Shown here piece after piece: positions 51,210-59,856 of a stretch of DNA of 64,000 nucleotides. Each line of letters begins with the position of its first letter. Position 1 is the first letter of the stretch. The stretch spans positions 62,001 to 126,000 of the forward strand of contig RJVL01000004.1 in assembly GCA_003755025.1 (NCBI GenBank), written 5' to 3'. Both the position numbers and the translations under genes were made by a program. Under the pieces are notes generated by a model, which saw only the letters and a program-made list of their open reading frames with translations, searched no databases and was not told the DNA's origin. Source of the stretch: Diaphorobacter nitroreducens (GTDB lineage Bacteria > Pseudomonadota > Gammaproteobacteria > Burkholderiales > Burkholderiaceae_C).

Positions 51210-51272
51210 CAAGCAAATCAGCCTCCAGCGCTCATCTGTCAAGCGCTGGGAGCTATTAAAAAAATAGCAATT
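51210..51272 (-). repeat. Short palindromic element (family A), reverse, abutting recO
   Basis: AAATCAGCCTCCAGCGCT, CATCTGT, CAAGCGCTGGGAGCTATT then AAAAAAATAGC. The last 17 bases form a GCTATT-AAAAA-AATAGC hairpin (51252-51268) 5 bases from the recO ATG; no other ribosome binding site is visible. Confidence 0.85.
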
Positions 51273-51273
51273 C

Positions 51274-52062
51274 ATGGCCGCCCGCCGCATCGCCGACGAG
51301 CCCGCCTACGTACTCCACAGCTACGACTGGAGCGAATCCAGCCTGATCCTGGAGACGTTCACGCGCCATTACGGCCGCGTGGCGCTGGTCGCCAAAGGGG
51401 CGAAGAAGCCCACCTCCAACTTTCGGCCCGTGCTGCTGCCGCTGCAGCCGCTGCGGGTGACCTACACGCTGGGCGGCGAGGGGCATGGCGAGATCCATGC
51501 GCTCAAGGGCGCGGAGTGGGCGGGTGGCCATGTCATGCCGACGGGCGATGCGTTGCTATCGGGCCTGTACCTCAACGAACTGCTCCTGCGGCTGCTGGCG
51601 CGTGAGGACACCCACGCGCCGCTGTTCGATACCTATGCCGGCGTGGTGCGCGTGCTGGCAACCGTGGACCACGAGGGGGAACATGGCGATGCGCTGGAGC
51701 CCGTGCTGCGCAGCTTCGAGCTGCTGCTGCTGCGCGAGATCGGCCTGCTGCCGGGCCTGGATGCCGAGACCTCCACGCTTGCTCCGCTGCACGCGGCGGC
51801 GCGCTACGCGCTCGTACCGGAGGCCGGCCTGCGCCCGGCCGTGCCGGCCGACCGGGCGGCGCTTTCGGGAGGCCAGTGGCTGGCCCTGCAGGGCGCGCTG
51901 GACGAGCCCGCGCGCTACACCGCCACGCTGCGGGCCATCGCGACAGCCGAGGCGCCGGTGGCGGCCGATCTCAAGACGCAGTTGCGTGCGCTGCTGCAAT
52001 ACCACTGCGGCAGCCCCTTGCTGCGCACGCGCCAGTTGATGATGGATCTGCAGAAACTCTGA
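51274..52062 (+). CDS. recO: DNA repair protein RecO
   Basis: A 262-residue protein that loads RecA with RecR. The RecO N-terminal OB fold is visible ([32 protein letters not shown]) and the C-terminal part ends in [21 protein letters not shown], typical of the family; the zinc-binding cysteines of some RecO proteins are missing. Gene order rnc-era-recO-pdxJ is classical but here a DUF4153 gene lies between recO and pdxJ. Confidence 0.94.
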
Positions 52063-52244
52063 GAGGCTGTCCTCAGGCTTTCCTCGCGGCGCTTGGCACC
52101 GCACCCGGCGGCGTGGCATATCTTGCCAATGGCACGCGCTGTCGGCGCCCGATGTGCCGTGCAGACGGGCCAGTCCGCGAGAATCGCTTCCGCGATGGGT
52201 TTGAGGGCAGCTTCTGAAACACAGACAACGGGAGGGAACAGGGC

Positions 52245-53960
52245 ATGGAGCATGGCAGGGCAAGAGGGTGGATGATCGGCTGGGCGATCGCGCAGGGCGC
52301 CGCATTGTGGGCGTTGCACGGGCTGCTGCCGAAGGGCGACGCCGCTGTGCTCTGGCCGCTCTACGCCGTGGTGCTGGCGGTGCCGCCGACCCTGCAACTG
52401 CTGGCAGCGCACCGTGCACGCCGCCTGCTGTGGGTGCACGCAGCGGCCCTGGCCATGGTGTTCGCCGCGGCCGCGGCTTATGCGGGCCATGCCTCGCTGG
52501 GTGAGAACCGCGGCCGCGCCGCCATGGCCCTGGGGGTGCTGCTGTCCTGCAGCTGGTTCGTGCTGCTGCCTTTTGCCGAGCAACGCCTGGCCAGCGGCAC
52601 CTGGGCGCGCGACTACGCCCGGCTCTTCGCCACGGCCTGGCGCCATGCCTTCCAGTTGCTGTTGGCGGGCCTGTTCGCCGGGCTGTTCTGGGCGCTGCTG
52701 TTCCTGCTGGCCGGGCTGTTCAAGGTGCTGGGCGTGTCGCTATTTCTGGACACATTCACCAGCCGCCCGTTCGTCTACATGGCTACCCCGATGGCGTTCA
52801 GCATAGGGTTGTCGCTGTACGCGGCGCGGGAAGAAGCGTTGGCGGGTTTCTGGCGTTCGATGCTACAGGTGCTGGGCTGGCTGTTGCCGCTGGCCTGCCT
52901 GATCGCTTTGCTGTTCCTCGTGGCGCTGCCGGTGCGCGGCCTGGCACCGCTGTGGAAGACCGGGCACGCCACGGCGCTCATGCTCGGTCTCATGGCGTGG
53001 CTGGTGTTTCTGTTCAACGTGGCCTGGAGCGACGGCCGGGCGGAAAGCCAGCGCTTCAGCCCCGGGCTGCAGCGCTTTTGCGCGGCCGGCCTGCTGGCAA
53101 TGCCCGTGTATGCCGCGCTGTGCGCCTATGCGCTGGGACTGCGGGTGACGCAGTACGGCTGGAGCGCGGACCGCGTCTGGGCCGCGCTGGCCGTGGCTCT
53201 GATGGCGGTCTACGCCGTCGGGTATGCGGTGGCCGCACTGCGGCGCGGTGCGCCCTGGATGGCGCTGGCGCGGCGGGTGAACGTGGCGGCGGCCTGGCTG
53301 GCCGTTGCGCTGGCCTTGTTGACCTGCACGCCCGTGCTGGACCCGGCGCGCATCGCTGTCGCCAGCCAGCTGGCGCGCCTGCAGGCGCAGCGCGTGGACG
53401 TGCAGGCCTTCGACTTCCGCTACCTGCGCTGGGACGCGGGCCGGGCCGGTCGCGCGGCGTTGGAGCAGTTGGCGCAGGAGCAGAGCCACCCCCAGGCCGC
53501 GCAGATCCGGGAACAGGCCCAGGCCGCCCAGCAGGACACGCACCGGTACGCGCGGGGCCGTGGAACGCCTGTTTGGACCGCCGAGACCCTGCGCGCCCGG
53601 TTGCAGCCGTTTCCCGCCGACGCGGCGCCCGATGCCGCATGGCTTGAATTCCTGCTCACCCAGCTGCGGGGGAACCAGCTGTCGCTGACCTGCACCGAGG
53701 CCGCGCCCTGTCCCGTGCTGCGCATCGACCTGGACGGTGACGGGCAGGCGGAGCAGGTGCTGCTCAGCGGCTATGCGAGCCAGGTGTTCGCGCGGGACGG
53801 TGCGCAGTGGCGGACGGTGGGGCGTCTGCAGGGCAACCTCCGGCATGTGCAGGGCGCGCGGGCCGGGCAGTGGGTGGAGCAGGGCGTCCAGACCCAGCCG
53901 CCCCGCTGGCGCGACCTGGTGATCGGCGGCGAGCGCTACTCGGTGCGCGAGACGGACTGA
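52245..53960 (+). CDS. DUF4153 domain-containing membrane protein
   Basis: A 571-residue inner-membrane protein with about ten to twelve hydrophobic segments up to residue 365 (DUF4153), followed by a 200-residue soluble C-terminal part. This part contains RIDLDGDGQAEQVLLSG (near 495), a DxDGDG calcium-loop-like motif of the dockerin/FG-GAP type. GGGAGGGAACAGGGC precedes the ATG. It interrupts the usual recO-pdxJ neighbourhood; function unknown. Confidence 0.85.
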   Translation: MEHGRARGWMIGWAIAQGAALWALHGLLPKGDAAVLWPLYAVVLAVPPTLQLLAAHRARRLLWVHAAALAMVFAAAAAYAGHASLGENRGRAAMALGVLLSCSWFVLLPFAEQRLASGTWARDYARLFATAWRHAFQLLLAGLFAGLFWALLFLLAGLFKVLGVSLFLDTFTSRPFVYMATPMAFSIGLSLYAAREEALAGFWRSMLQVLGWLLPLACLIALLFLVALPVRGLAPLWKTGHATALMLGLMAWLVFLFNVAWSDGRAESQRFSPGLQRFCAAGLLAMPVYAALCAYALGLRVTQYGWSADRVWAALAVALMAVYAVGYAVAALRRGAPWMALARRVNVAAAWLAVALALLTCTPVLDPARIAVASQLARLQAQRVDVQAFDFRYLRWDAGRAGRAALEQLAQEQSHPQAAQIREQAQAAQQDTHRYARGRGTPVWTAETLRARLQPFPADAAPDAAWLEFLLTQLRGNQLSLTCTEAAPCPVLRIDLDGDGQAEQVLLSGYASQVFARDGAQWRTVGRLQGNLRHVQGARAGQWVEQGVQTQPPRWRDLVIGGERYSVRETD

Positions 53961-54099
53961 GGTGGCCCGGCGGCGTTGCGCAGGCGCCCCGGCGCGGCCG
54001 CAACCCGCGCCGCCGCGCGCCGCGGCCTTGCGCAGCGTCGTCCCCGCCCCCGTCGCAGATTGCTATATTGCCTAGCTTCACGCCACCGCTTCGCATCCC

Positions 54100-54879
54100 A
54101 TGACCACCTCCCACGCGCGCACCGCCCTCTCCGTGAACGTCAACAAAGTGGCGCTGGTGCGCAACACGCGCCATCTGGGCATTCCCAGCGTGCTGCGCGC
54201 CGCGCAGCTGTGCCTGGAGGCGGGGGCGCAGGGCATCACCGTCCATCCGCGCCCCGACGAGCGGCACATCCGTGCGCACGATGTGTACCAACTGGCCGAG
54301 CTGCTCAAGCAATGGCCGCAGGCCGAGTACAACATCGAGGGCAACCCCACGCACAACCTGATGGAGTTCATCCGCCAGGTGCGCCCGCACCAGGCCACCT
54401 TCGTGCCCGACAGCCAGGACCAGTTCACCAGCGACCACGGCTGGAGCTTTCCGCAAGATGCCGAGCGCCTGGCGCCCCTGATTGCCGAATGCCGGCAGTT
54501 GGGCGTGCGCGTGAGCCTGTTCATGGACCCCGTGCCCGAGCAAATGGCCGCCGCGCGCGCCGTGGGGGCCGACCGCGTGGAGCTGTACACCGAGCCTTAC
54601 GCCGCCGCCTGGGGCACGCCGCAGCAGGCAGCGCAACTGGAGCGCTACCGCGCTGCCGCCCAGGCCGCGCTGGATGTCGGCCTGGGGGTGAACGCGGGCC
54701 ACGACCTCAGCCGCGACAACCTGGCGGACTTCCTGGCCCACGTGCCCGGCGTGCTGGAGGTGTCCATCGGCCATGCGCTGATCGCCGATGCGCTGGAGTT
54801 GGGCTACGGCGACACAGTGCGCGCCTACCAGCGCTGCATCGCCCAGGGCATGACGGAGCGGGGACTCCTGAAACCATAG
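54100..54879 (+). CDS. pdxJ: Pyridoxine 5'-phosphate synthase
   Basis: A 259-residue TIM barrel that makes pyridoxine 5'-phosphate from 1-deoxyxylulose 5-phosphate and 3-amino-acetone phosphate. Conserved segments: LSVNVNKVALVRNTR, GITVHPRPDERHI, VPDSQDQFTSDHGW, HALIADALELG. The last codons CTC CTG AAA CCA TAG are the left end of a family A element, so its stop codon is element-derived. acpS follows, as in E. coli. Confidence 0.96.
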   Translation: MTTSHARTALSVNVNKVALVRNTRHLGIPSVLRAAQLCLEAGAQGITVHPRPDERHIRAHDVYQLAELLKQWPQAEYNIEGNPTHNLMEFIRQVRPHQATFVPDSQDQFTSDHGWSFPQDAERLAPLIAECRQLGVRVSLFMDPVPEQMAAARAVGADRVELYTEPYAAAWGTPQQAAQLERYRAAAQAALDVGLGVNAGHDLSRDNLADFLAHVPGVLEVSIGHALIADALELGYGDTVRAYQRCIAQGMTERGLLKP

Positions 54880-54922
54880 CTGCTGGCGCTTGTTGGATAA
54901 GCGCTAGAGACCTATTTGACTC
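54863..54922 (+). repeat. Short palindromic element (family A), forward, overlapping the pdxJ stop
   Basis: ACTCCTGAAACCATAGCTGC, TGGCGCTTG, TTGGATAAGCGCTAGAGACC and TATTTGAC. The TAG in its left end ends pdxJ; the acpS ATG comes 9 bases after the element. Confidence 0.9.
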
Positions 54923-54930
54923 ATTACCCC

Positions 54931-55323
54931 ATGATCTACGGCATCGGTACCGACATCTGCGACGTGCGCCGCATCCGCGCCAGCCTGGCGCGCCATGGCG
55001 ATCGCTTCGCCGAAAAGGTGCTGGCCGATGGCGAACTGGCCACCTGGCGCGCACGCTCGGCGCGCTGGCCCGAGCGCGGCGTGCGCTACCTGGCCACGCG
55101 CTTTTCTGCCAAGGAGGCCTTCAGCAAGGCCATTGGCCTGGGCATGCACATGCCCATGACCTGGCGGCACTGCGAAGTGGCCAACCTGCCCAGCGGCCAG
55201 CCCATGATCGTGCTGCACGGCGCGCTGCAGGACTGGTTTGCCGCGCGCGGCCTGCGCTGCCACCTGAGCGTGACTGACGAGAGCGACTACGCCGCCAGCT
55301 TCTGCGTGGTCGAGAAAGATTGA
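54931..55323 (+). CDS. acpS: Holo-[acyl-carrier-protein] synthase
   Basis: A 130-residue phosphopantetheinyl transferase that activates ACP (encoded at 39557). [14 protein letters not shown] is the Mg-binding start and [13 protein letters not shown] the second motif. ATG 54931 is used because the family starts MI(Y/F)GIGTD. Flanked on both sides by family A elements. Confidence 0.96.
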   Translation: MIYGIGTDICDVRRIRASLARHGDRFAEKVLADGELATWRARSARWPERGVRYLATRFSAKEAFSKAIGLGMHMPMTWRHCEVANLPSGQPMIVLHGALQDWFAARGLRCHLSVTDESDYAASFCVVEKD

Positions 55324-55380
55324 AGCCAAATCAGCCCGCAGCGCTTGTGTGGCAAGCGCTGGTAGCTATCAAAATGAAAG
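55323..55380 (-). repeat. Short palindromic element (family A), reverse, between acpS and nagZ
   Basis: AAGCCAAATCAGCCCGCAGC, GCTTG, TGTGGCAAGCGCTGGTAGC then TATCAAAATGAAAG. It begins at the acpS stop codon and ends 2 bases before the nagZ ATG. Confidence 0.88.
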
Positions 55381-55381
55381 C

Positions 55382-56491
55382 ATGCAACCCATGACAGAAC
55401 ACGCACCCCTCATCATCGATGTGGCCGGCACGCAGCTCACCGCCACCGATCGCCAGCGCTTGGCCCACCCGCTCGTGGGCGGCGTGATCCTGTTCGCGCG
55501 CAACTGGGAGCACCGCGCGCAGTTGCTGGAACTCACCGCCGCCATCAAGGCCGTGCGGGGCGACCTGCTGATCTGCGTGGACCATGAGGGCGGTCGCGTG
55601 CAGCGCTTCAAGACCGATGGCTTCACGCACATCCCGCCCATGCGTGCCTTCGGCGAGCTGTGGATGGACGACGGCAAGGGCAGCAAGCACCGCGAAGGCA
55701 GCGGCGCCCTGCGCGCCATGGACGCCGCCACGGCGGCGGGCTACGTGCTGGGCAGTGAGCTGCGCGCCTGCGGTGTGGACTTCTCCTTCACGCCGGTGCT
55801 CGACCTGGACTACGGCGCCAGCGGCGTGATCGGTGACCGGGCCTTTGCCCGCGACCCGCGCGTGGTCGCCATGCTGGCGCGCGCGCTCATGCAGGGCCTG
55901 CTGCAGGCGGGCATGGCCAACTGCGGCAAGCATTTTCCCGGCCATGGCTTCGTCAAGGCCGATTCGCACACCGAGATTCCGGTGGACCGCCGCAGCCTCA
56001 CGGCGATCCTGGCCGACGACGCGGCGCCGTACCCGTGGCTGTCCACGGTGCTCACCAGCGTGATGCCCGCGCATGTGATCTACCCCAAGGTGGACAACCG
56101 CCCGGCGGGCTTCTCCACCAAGTGGCTGCAGGACATCCTGCGCGGACGGCTGCGCTTTGACGGCGCCATCTTCAGCGACGACCTGAGCATGGAGGGCGCC
56201 CGTCGTTTGAACGGCCTGGACGGCGAGGTGGTCAGCTACACCGACGCCGGTGTAGCCGCGCTCAATGCTGGCTGCGACCTGGTGCTGCTGTGCAACCAGA
56301 GCCTGGGCGGCGGCGCGGCGGTGGACGAACTCATCGATGGCCTGGCCGCCGCGCAGGCCGCGGGCCGCTGGCAGGCCAGCGGTGCGAGCGAGGCGCGCCG
56401 CCTGGCCCTGCTGCCCGAGACACTGCCCCAGCCGTGGGACGACCTCATGGTGCAGCCAGCGTACATGCACGCGCTGGACCTGTTGCCTTAA
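55382..56491 (+). CDS. nagZ: Beta-N-acetylhexosaminidase NagZ
   Basis: A 369-residue cytoplasmic glycosidase of peptidoglycan recycling (family 3). NCGKHFPGHGFVKADSHTEIP holds the flexible catalytic loop Asp-His pair, and IFSDDLSMEGARR the nucleophile Asp. Starts MQPMTEHAPLIID at ATG 55382; ATG 55391 is possible. By releasing muropeptide products it can influence AmpC induction; no ampC is present here. Confidence 0.94.
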   Translation: MQPMTEHAPLIIDVAGTQLTATDRQRLAHPLVGGVILFARNWEHRAQLLELTAAIKAVRGDLLICVDHEGGRVQRFKTDGFTHIPPMRAFGELWMDDGKGSKHREGSGALRAMDAATAAGYVLGSELRACGVDFSFTPVLDLDYGASGVIGDRAFARDPRVVAMLARALMQGLLQAGMANCGKHFPGHGFVKADSHTEIPVDRRSLTAILADDAAPYPWLSTVLTSVMPAHVIYPKVDNRPAGFSTKWLQDILRGRLRFDGAIFSDDLSMEGARRLNGLDGEVVSYTDAGVAALNAGCDLVLLCNQSLGGGAAVDELIDGLAAAQAAGRWQASGASEARRLALLPETLPQPWDDLMVQPAYMHALDLLP

Positions 56492-56505
56492 AACGGGTGG
56501 CGGCG

Positions 56506-57558
56506 ATGCGTGTCGGCGTACTCACCGGCGGGGGCGACTGCCCGGGGCTGAACGCGGTGATCCGCGCGGTCACCAAGTCGCTGATCCACCACGGACACTG
56601 CGAGGTACTGGGCATCGAAGACGGCTTCGAGGGCCTGATGGGCGAAGCGTCGCGCGCGCGGCTGCTCACCTGGGACCAGGTCTCGGGCATCGTGCACATG
56701 GGCGGCACCATCCTGGGCACGAGCAACAGCGCCAACCCGCTGAAGGACGAAGCGACGCTGGCCCAGGTGGAGCGCAACGTGCGCGCGCTGGGCCTGGACG
56801 TGGTGGTGGCCATTGGCGGCGACGGCACCATGAGCCTGGCCCATGGCCTGGCGCGGATCGGGCTGCAATGCGTGGGCGTGCCCAAGACCATCGACAACGA
56901 CATTGCCCTGTGCGAGCGCAGCTTCGGCTTTGACACCGCCGTGGCCACGGCCACCGACGCGATGCGCCGCATCGAGAGCACGGCTTACAGCCACCACCGC
57001 GTCATGATCGTCGAGACCATGGGTCGCCATGCGGGCTGGCTGGCCCTAGAGAGCGGCATTGCCGCCGCGGCCGACGTGATCCTGCTGCCCGAGGTCGACT
57101 ACGACCTGCAGCCCATCATCGAGCGCTGCCGTCGGCGCGAGCAGCGCCAGCGCTACACCATCATCTGCATCGGCGAAGGCGCCAAGGAGCGTGGCGCCGG
57201 CCTCACGGTACGCGAGCAGGTGGCCCACAGCCCCGACCCGGTGCGCTTGGGTGGCGTGGGCCATGTGCTGCGCCAGCGGCTGCAGCCGCATCTGCAAAGC
57301 GAGGTGCGCACCACCGTGCTGGGCCATGTGCAGCGCGGGGGCGACCCGACCGCGTTCGATCGGGTGCTGGCCACGCGCTTCGGTCACCGGGCGGCGCAAC
57401 TGGTGATCGATGGCCAGTTCGGCCACATGGTCACGCTACAGGGCGGGCACATCGCCAGTGTCCCCATCGCCCAGGTGGCCAACACCCAGCGCAAGGTGCC
57501 GCTGGACCATGAACTGATCGCCATCGCGCGGGCGATCGACGTGTGCCTGGGGGAGTAG
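56506..57558 (+). CDS. pfkA: 6-phosphofructokinase (PfkA family)
   Basis: A 350-residue enzyme phosphorylating fructose 6-phosphate. Landmarks: GGGDCPGLNAVIR (8-20), IGGDGTMSLA with Gly107, PKTIDNDI with Lys127 and MGRHAGWLA (172-180). Gly at the GGDG site points to ATP use, whereas Lys in PKTIDND is the residue of the pyrophosphate-dependent branch; the mixed pattern is known in some actinobacterial ATP enzymes. ATG 56506 follows nagZ by 14 bases. Confidence 0.92.
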   Translation: MRVGVLTGGGDCPGLNAVIRAVTKSLIHHGHCEVLGIEDGFEGLMGEASRARLLTWDQVSGIVHMGGTILGTSNSANPLKDEATLAQVERNVRALGLDVVVAIGGDGTMSLAHGLARIGLQCVGVPKTIDNDIALCERSFGFDTAVATATDAMRRIESTAYSHHRVMIVETMGRHAGWLALESGIAAAADVILLPEVDYDLQPIIERCRRREQRQRYTIICIGEGAKERGAGLTVREQVAHSPDPVRLGGVGHVLRQRLQPHLQSEVRTTVLGHVQRGGDPTAFDRVLATRFGHRAAQLVIDGQFGHMVTLQGGHIASVPIAQVANTQRKVPLDHELIAIARAIDVCLGE

Positions 57559-57575
57559 ATAGGCCGGTTGTGCTT

Positions 57576-57633
57576 CATGTTTAGGAGCTGCTCGCGCTTG
57601 ATGCGCAAGGCTTAGAGGCAAATTCGATTCGCA
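57576..57633 (+). repeat. Short palindromic element (family A), forward, after pfkA
   Basis: TTTAGGAGCTGCTCGCGCTTG, ATG, CGCAAGGCTTAGAGGCAAATT. Arms are less perfect than in other copies; it starts about 17 bases after the pfkA stop. Confidence 0.72.
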
Positions 57634-57635
57634 TT

Positions 57636-57665
57636 TTGTCCTGCATGCCATTGCGGTCTTATGAC
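57636..57665 (+). promoter_or_regulatory. Candidate promoter for the AhpD-like gene
   Basis: TTGTCC at 57636-57641 and TATGAC at 57660-57665 with an 18-base gap. A hairpin with arms GGGCTGGC and GCCAGCCC (57706-57733) lies in the leader. Confidence 0.35.
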
Positions 57666-57786
57666 CGTGCCGGCCGGGTGTTCTGCCGCGCATCTGAGAC
57701 GATCAGGGCTGGCCGGCACTGTCGGGCCAGCCCGCGGTAGCCCATCGCTGGCGCCGTTTTTCTGCCGGACAGGCATCGGGAGCGGT

Positions 57787-58239
57787 ATGCGTGAACGAGT
57801 GAATCTTGGAAAGAGCGCCCCCGCGCTGTATCAGGCGGTGGTGGAGTTGGACCGGTTGGCGTCCGAGGCTGCGGCACAGGCCGGCATCGCGACGGGGTTC
57901 GCGCACCTCCTGCGCCTGCGGGCATCCCAGCTCAACCAGTGCGCCTTCTGTGTCAGGCTGCACGCACGGGACGCGCTGGCCAGCCAGGAGAGCGGCGACC
58001 GCATTGCGGTGCTGCCCGCGTGGCGTGAGACCGATTACTTCAGCCCGAAGGAGCGCGCCGCTCTGGAACTGGTGGAAGCCGTCACCTTGGTCGCGGACGG
58101 GCAGGTGCCCGATGCCGTTTACGCGCAGGCAGCAGGCGTCTTGTCCAAGGAGGAGATAGCCGCCGTTGAATGGCTGGCGGTGGTCATCAACGCCTGGAAC
58201 CGGATCGCCATCTCCAGCCGCTACCCGGTCAGGGCCTGA
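57787..58239 (+). CDS. Carboxymuconolactone decarboxylase/AhpD-like protein
   Basis: A 150-residue protein with the AhpD-type redox core: Cys52-x-x-Cys55-x-x-x-His59 in NQCAFCVRLHARDA. Such proteins act as alkylhydroperoxidases or related oxidoreductases. The preceding TGFAHLLRLRASQLN helix and the terminal AVVINAWNRIAISSRYPV fit the family. ATG at 57787 (MRERVNLG) is chosen; an earlier in-frame ATG at 57661 would read through the leader hairpin. Confidence 0.88.
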   Translation: MRERVNLGKSAPALYQAVVELDRLASEAAAQAGIATGFAHLLRLRASQLNQCAFCVRLHARDALASQESGDRIAVLPAWRETDYFSPKERAALELVEAVTLVADGQVPDAVYAQAAGVLSKEEIAAVEWLAVVINAWNRIAISSRYPVRA

Positions 58240-58592
58240 CGGCGGCGGGCCGCCGCAGCGGCCTATGCCCTTACGTGAAGTCCGCCGCACGGTGCGGGCC
58301 CTGGACAAGCGCGCGTGGGGACGACACGCCCTGCGGGCGGCGGCATGGCTGGATGGGGAAGGATGTTCACACGCATCAGGTGGGCCTGAACGCACTCACC
58401 GCGCCTTTGGTGCGAATGACGAGGGTGCCGCGGAGCTGTGCGCTGGGTGCCAAGCCAGCGGTGGGCGGTAATCGGCCGCGCTGTTGGGGCCGGGAAACCC
58501 GTTCGGGAGATTGGTAGACGGCGGCAGCGGCGGTGCCTGCCCGCAGGTGCCGAAAGCGCTTGCGCGCCCAGGCACCGTTGGGGTTACCACAT
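58240..58592. other. 353-base gap, no gene seen
   Basis: Between convergent genes (AhpD-like and glutamine-rich). Short frames occur on both strands without start signals or recognisable products. Arms GGTGCCTG and CAGGCACC near 58540-58580 may form a weak transcript-end hairpin for the leftward gene. Confidence 0.4.
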
Positions 58593-58814
58593 TCAGCGAT
58601 CCTGCTGGTTCTGCTTGCCGCCCATTTGGTTGGGGCTCTGCTGGCTCTGCAATTTCTGCTGATCTCGCTGATCTTGCTGGTTCAGGTTCTGCTGCCGGCT
58701 CGGATCCTGCTGGCCTTGTTGGCCCTGCTGTTGGTTCTGCTGGTTTTGCTGGTTTTGCTGGTTTTGCTGCTGTTGTTGTTGCTGATTCTGGGTTTGGTTG
58801 CCTTGCTGTGCCAT
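58593..58814 (-). CDS. Small glutamine/asparagine-rich low-complexity protein
   Basis: A 73-residue protein starting MAQQGNQTQNQQQQQQQNQQ; about half of all residues are Gln and most of the rest Asn, Asp, Ser or Gly, with almost no hydrophobic residues. GGAG lies 7 bases before the ATG, the strongest argument that it is translated. The DNA is a degenerate triplet repeat (CTG/TTG on the plus strand). No domain recognised. It stands alone. Confidence 0.62.
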   Translation of the reverse strand: MAQQGNQTQNQQQQQQQNQQNQQNQQNQQQGQQGQQDPSRQQNLNQQDQRDQQKLQSQQSPNQMGGKQNQQDR

Positions 58815-59049
58815 GGTCGTTCTCCAAAGAGGTGGACAGGCGGGATTGCCTGCAGGTCCATTGAAATGGTCGCGTACAGGGAAACAGGTCAGCGGTTTCC
58901 TACCTGCGTGGTAGGAGGCACGCTACTGCGGCGGCCATTCTTTGGGCTGCGACGTGGAGCAGTCCCGGCACTTGCCACGGGAAACGCGGGGGCCTCAGCA
59001 CCGCACGCGTTGCAAGCGGGGCGCGCTTGTCGTTCAGGTGGAATCTGAA

Positions 59050-59103
59050 GAAAATATGATTCCAAGCCTTATGGGGTAAGCGCGAGCAGCTATCAAAAGA
59101 AAA
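59050..59103 (-). repeat. Short palindromic element (family A), reverse, after livF
   Basis: GAAAATATGATTCCAAGCCTT, ATGGGG, TAAGCGCGAGCAGCTATC and AAAAGAAAA. It directly adjoins the livF terminator and provides its T-run in the leftward direction. Confidence 0.75.
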
Positions 59104-59122
59104 GCGGCCTGTAGGCCGCTTT
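59093..59122 (-). terminator. Rho-independent terminator of the liv operon
   Basis: Arms AAAGCGGCC and GGCCGCTTT around TGTA; leftward it is followed by TTCTTTTGATAGC. It lies 21 bases after the livF stop. Confidence 0.8.
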
Positions 59123-59142
59123 CGTGTCGCACCAGCTTTGCG

Positions 59143-59856
59143 TCAAGCGCCCAGATAGGCCTTGCGCACGTCCGCATTGGTGAGCAGGGCGGCGCCTGTG
59201 TCCTCCAGCACCACGCGGCCGTTTTCCAGCACGTAGCCGCGGTCGGCGATCTGCAGGGCGCGGTTGGCGTTCTGCTCCACCAGAAACACGGTCACGCCCT
59301 CGGCACGGATGGCCTGGATGATCTCGAAGATCTGCGCAATGATCAGCGGCGCCAGGCCCAGCGTGGGCTCGTCCAGCAGCAGCAGGCGGGGCTTGCTCAT
59401 CAGCGCGCGGCCGATGGCCAGCATCTGCTGCTCGCCACCCGACATGGTGCCGGCACGCTGCGCTGCGCGGTCCTTCAGGCGCGGAAACAGCTTGAACACG
59501 TGTTCCATGCCCTCCTCAATGGCAGCGCCGTCCTGGAAGAAGCCGCCCATCTTCAGGTTCTCGACCACGGTCAGGTTCGAGAAGATGCGGCGTCCCTCGG
59601 GCGAGACGGCGATGCCCTTGCGCATGATGAGGTGTGTGGGTTGCTGGGTGATGTCCTCGCCCTCGAAGCGCACGGTGCCACCGCTGGCGCGCGGCGTGCC
59701 GCACAGGGTCATGAGCAGCGAGGTCTTGCCCGCGCCATTGGAGCCGATTAGCGAGACGATTTCGCCCTGGTTCACGTGCAGGCTCACGCCATTCACGGCG
59801 CAGATCGCGCCGTAGTGCGTGGACAGGTTTTCTACTTGCAGCATGGGCTGGGCCAT
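59143..59856 (-). CDS. livF: Branched-chain amino-acid ABC transporter ATP-binding protein LivF
   Basis: A 237-residue ATPase. Walker A is GSNGAGKTS, signature MSGGEQQMLAIGRAL and Walker B LLLLDEPTLGLAP; VEQNANRALQIADRGYVLENG is the LivF-type switch region. Start overlaps the livG stop by one base (TGATG). Last gene of livJHMGF. Confidence 0.95.
   Translation of the reverse strand: MAQPMLQVENLSTHYGAICAVNGVSLHVNQGEIVSLIGSNGAGKTSLLMTLCGTPRASGGTVRFEGEDITQQPTHLIMRKGIAVSPEGRRIFSNLTVVENLKMGGFFQDGAAIEEGMEHVFKLFPRLKDRAAQRAGTMSGGEQQMLAIGRALMSKPRLLLLDEPTLGLAPLIIAQIFEIIQAIRAEGVTVFLVEQNANRALQIADRGYVLENGRVVLEDTGAALLTNADVRKAYLGA

Larger units (their letters stand above)
58815..59142. other. 328-base gap between the glutamine-rich gene and the liv operon end
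   Basis: Contains the leftward promoter region of the glutamine-rich gene, one family A element (59050-59103) and the terminator of livF. No gene seen. Confidence 0.5.

Noticed and set aside
58533-59048. A rightward frame with a long leucine run
   Set aside because: It is the complement of the glutamine-rich gene repeat; CTG/TTG triplets become Leu. The leftward frame has the ribosome binding site.
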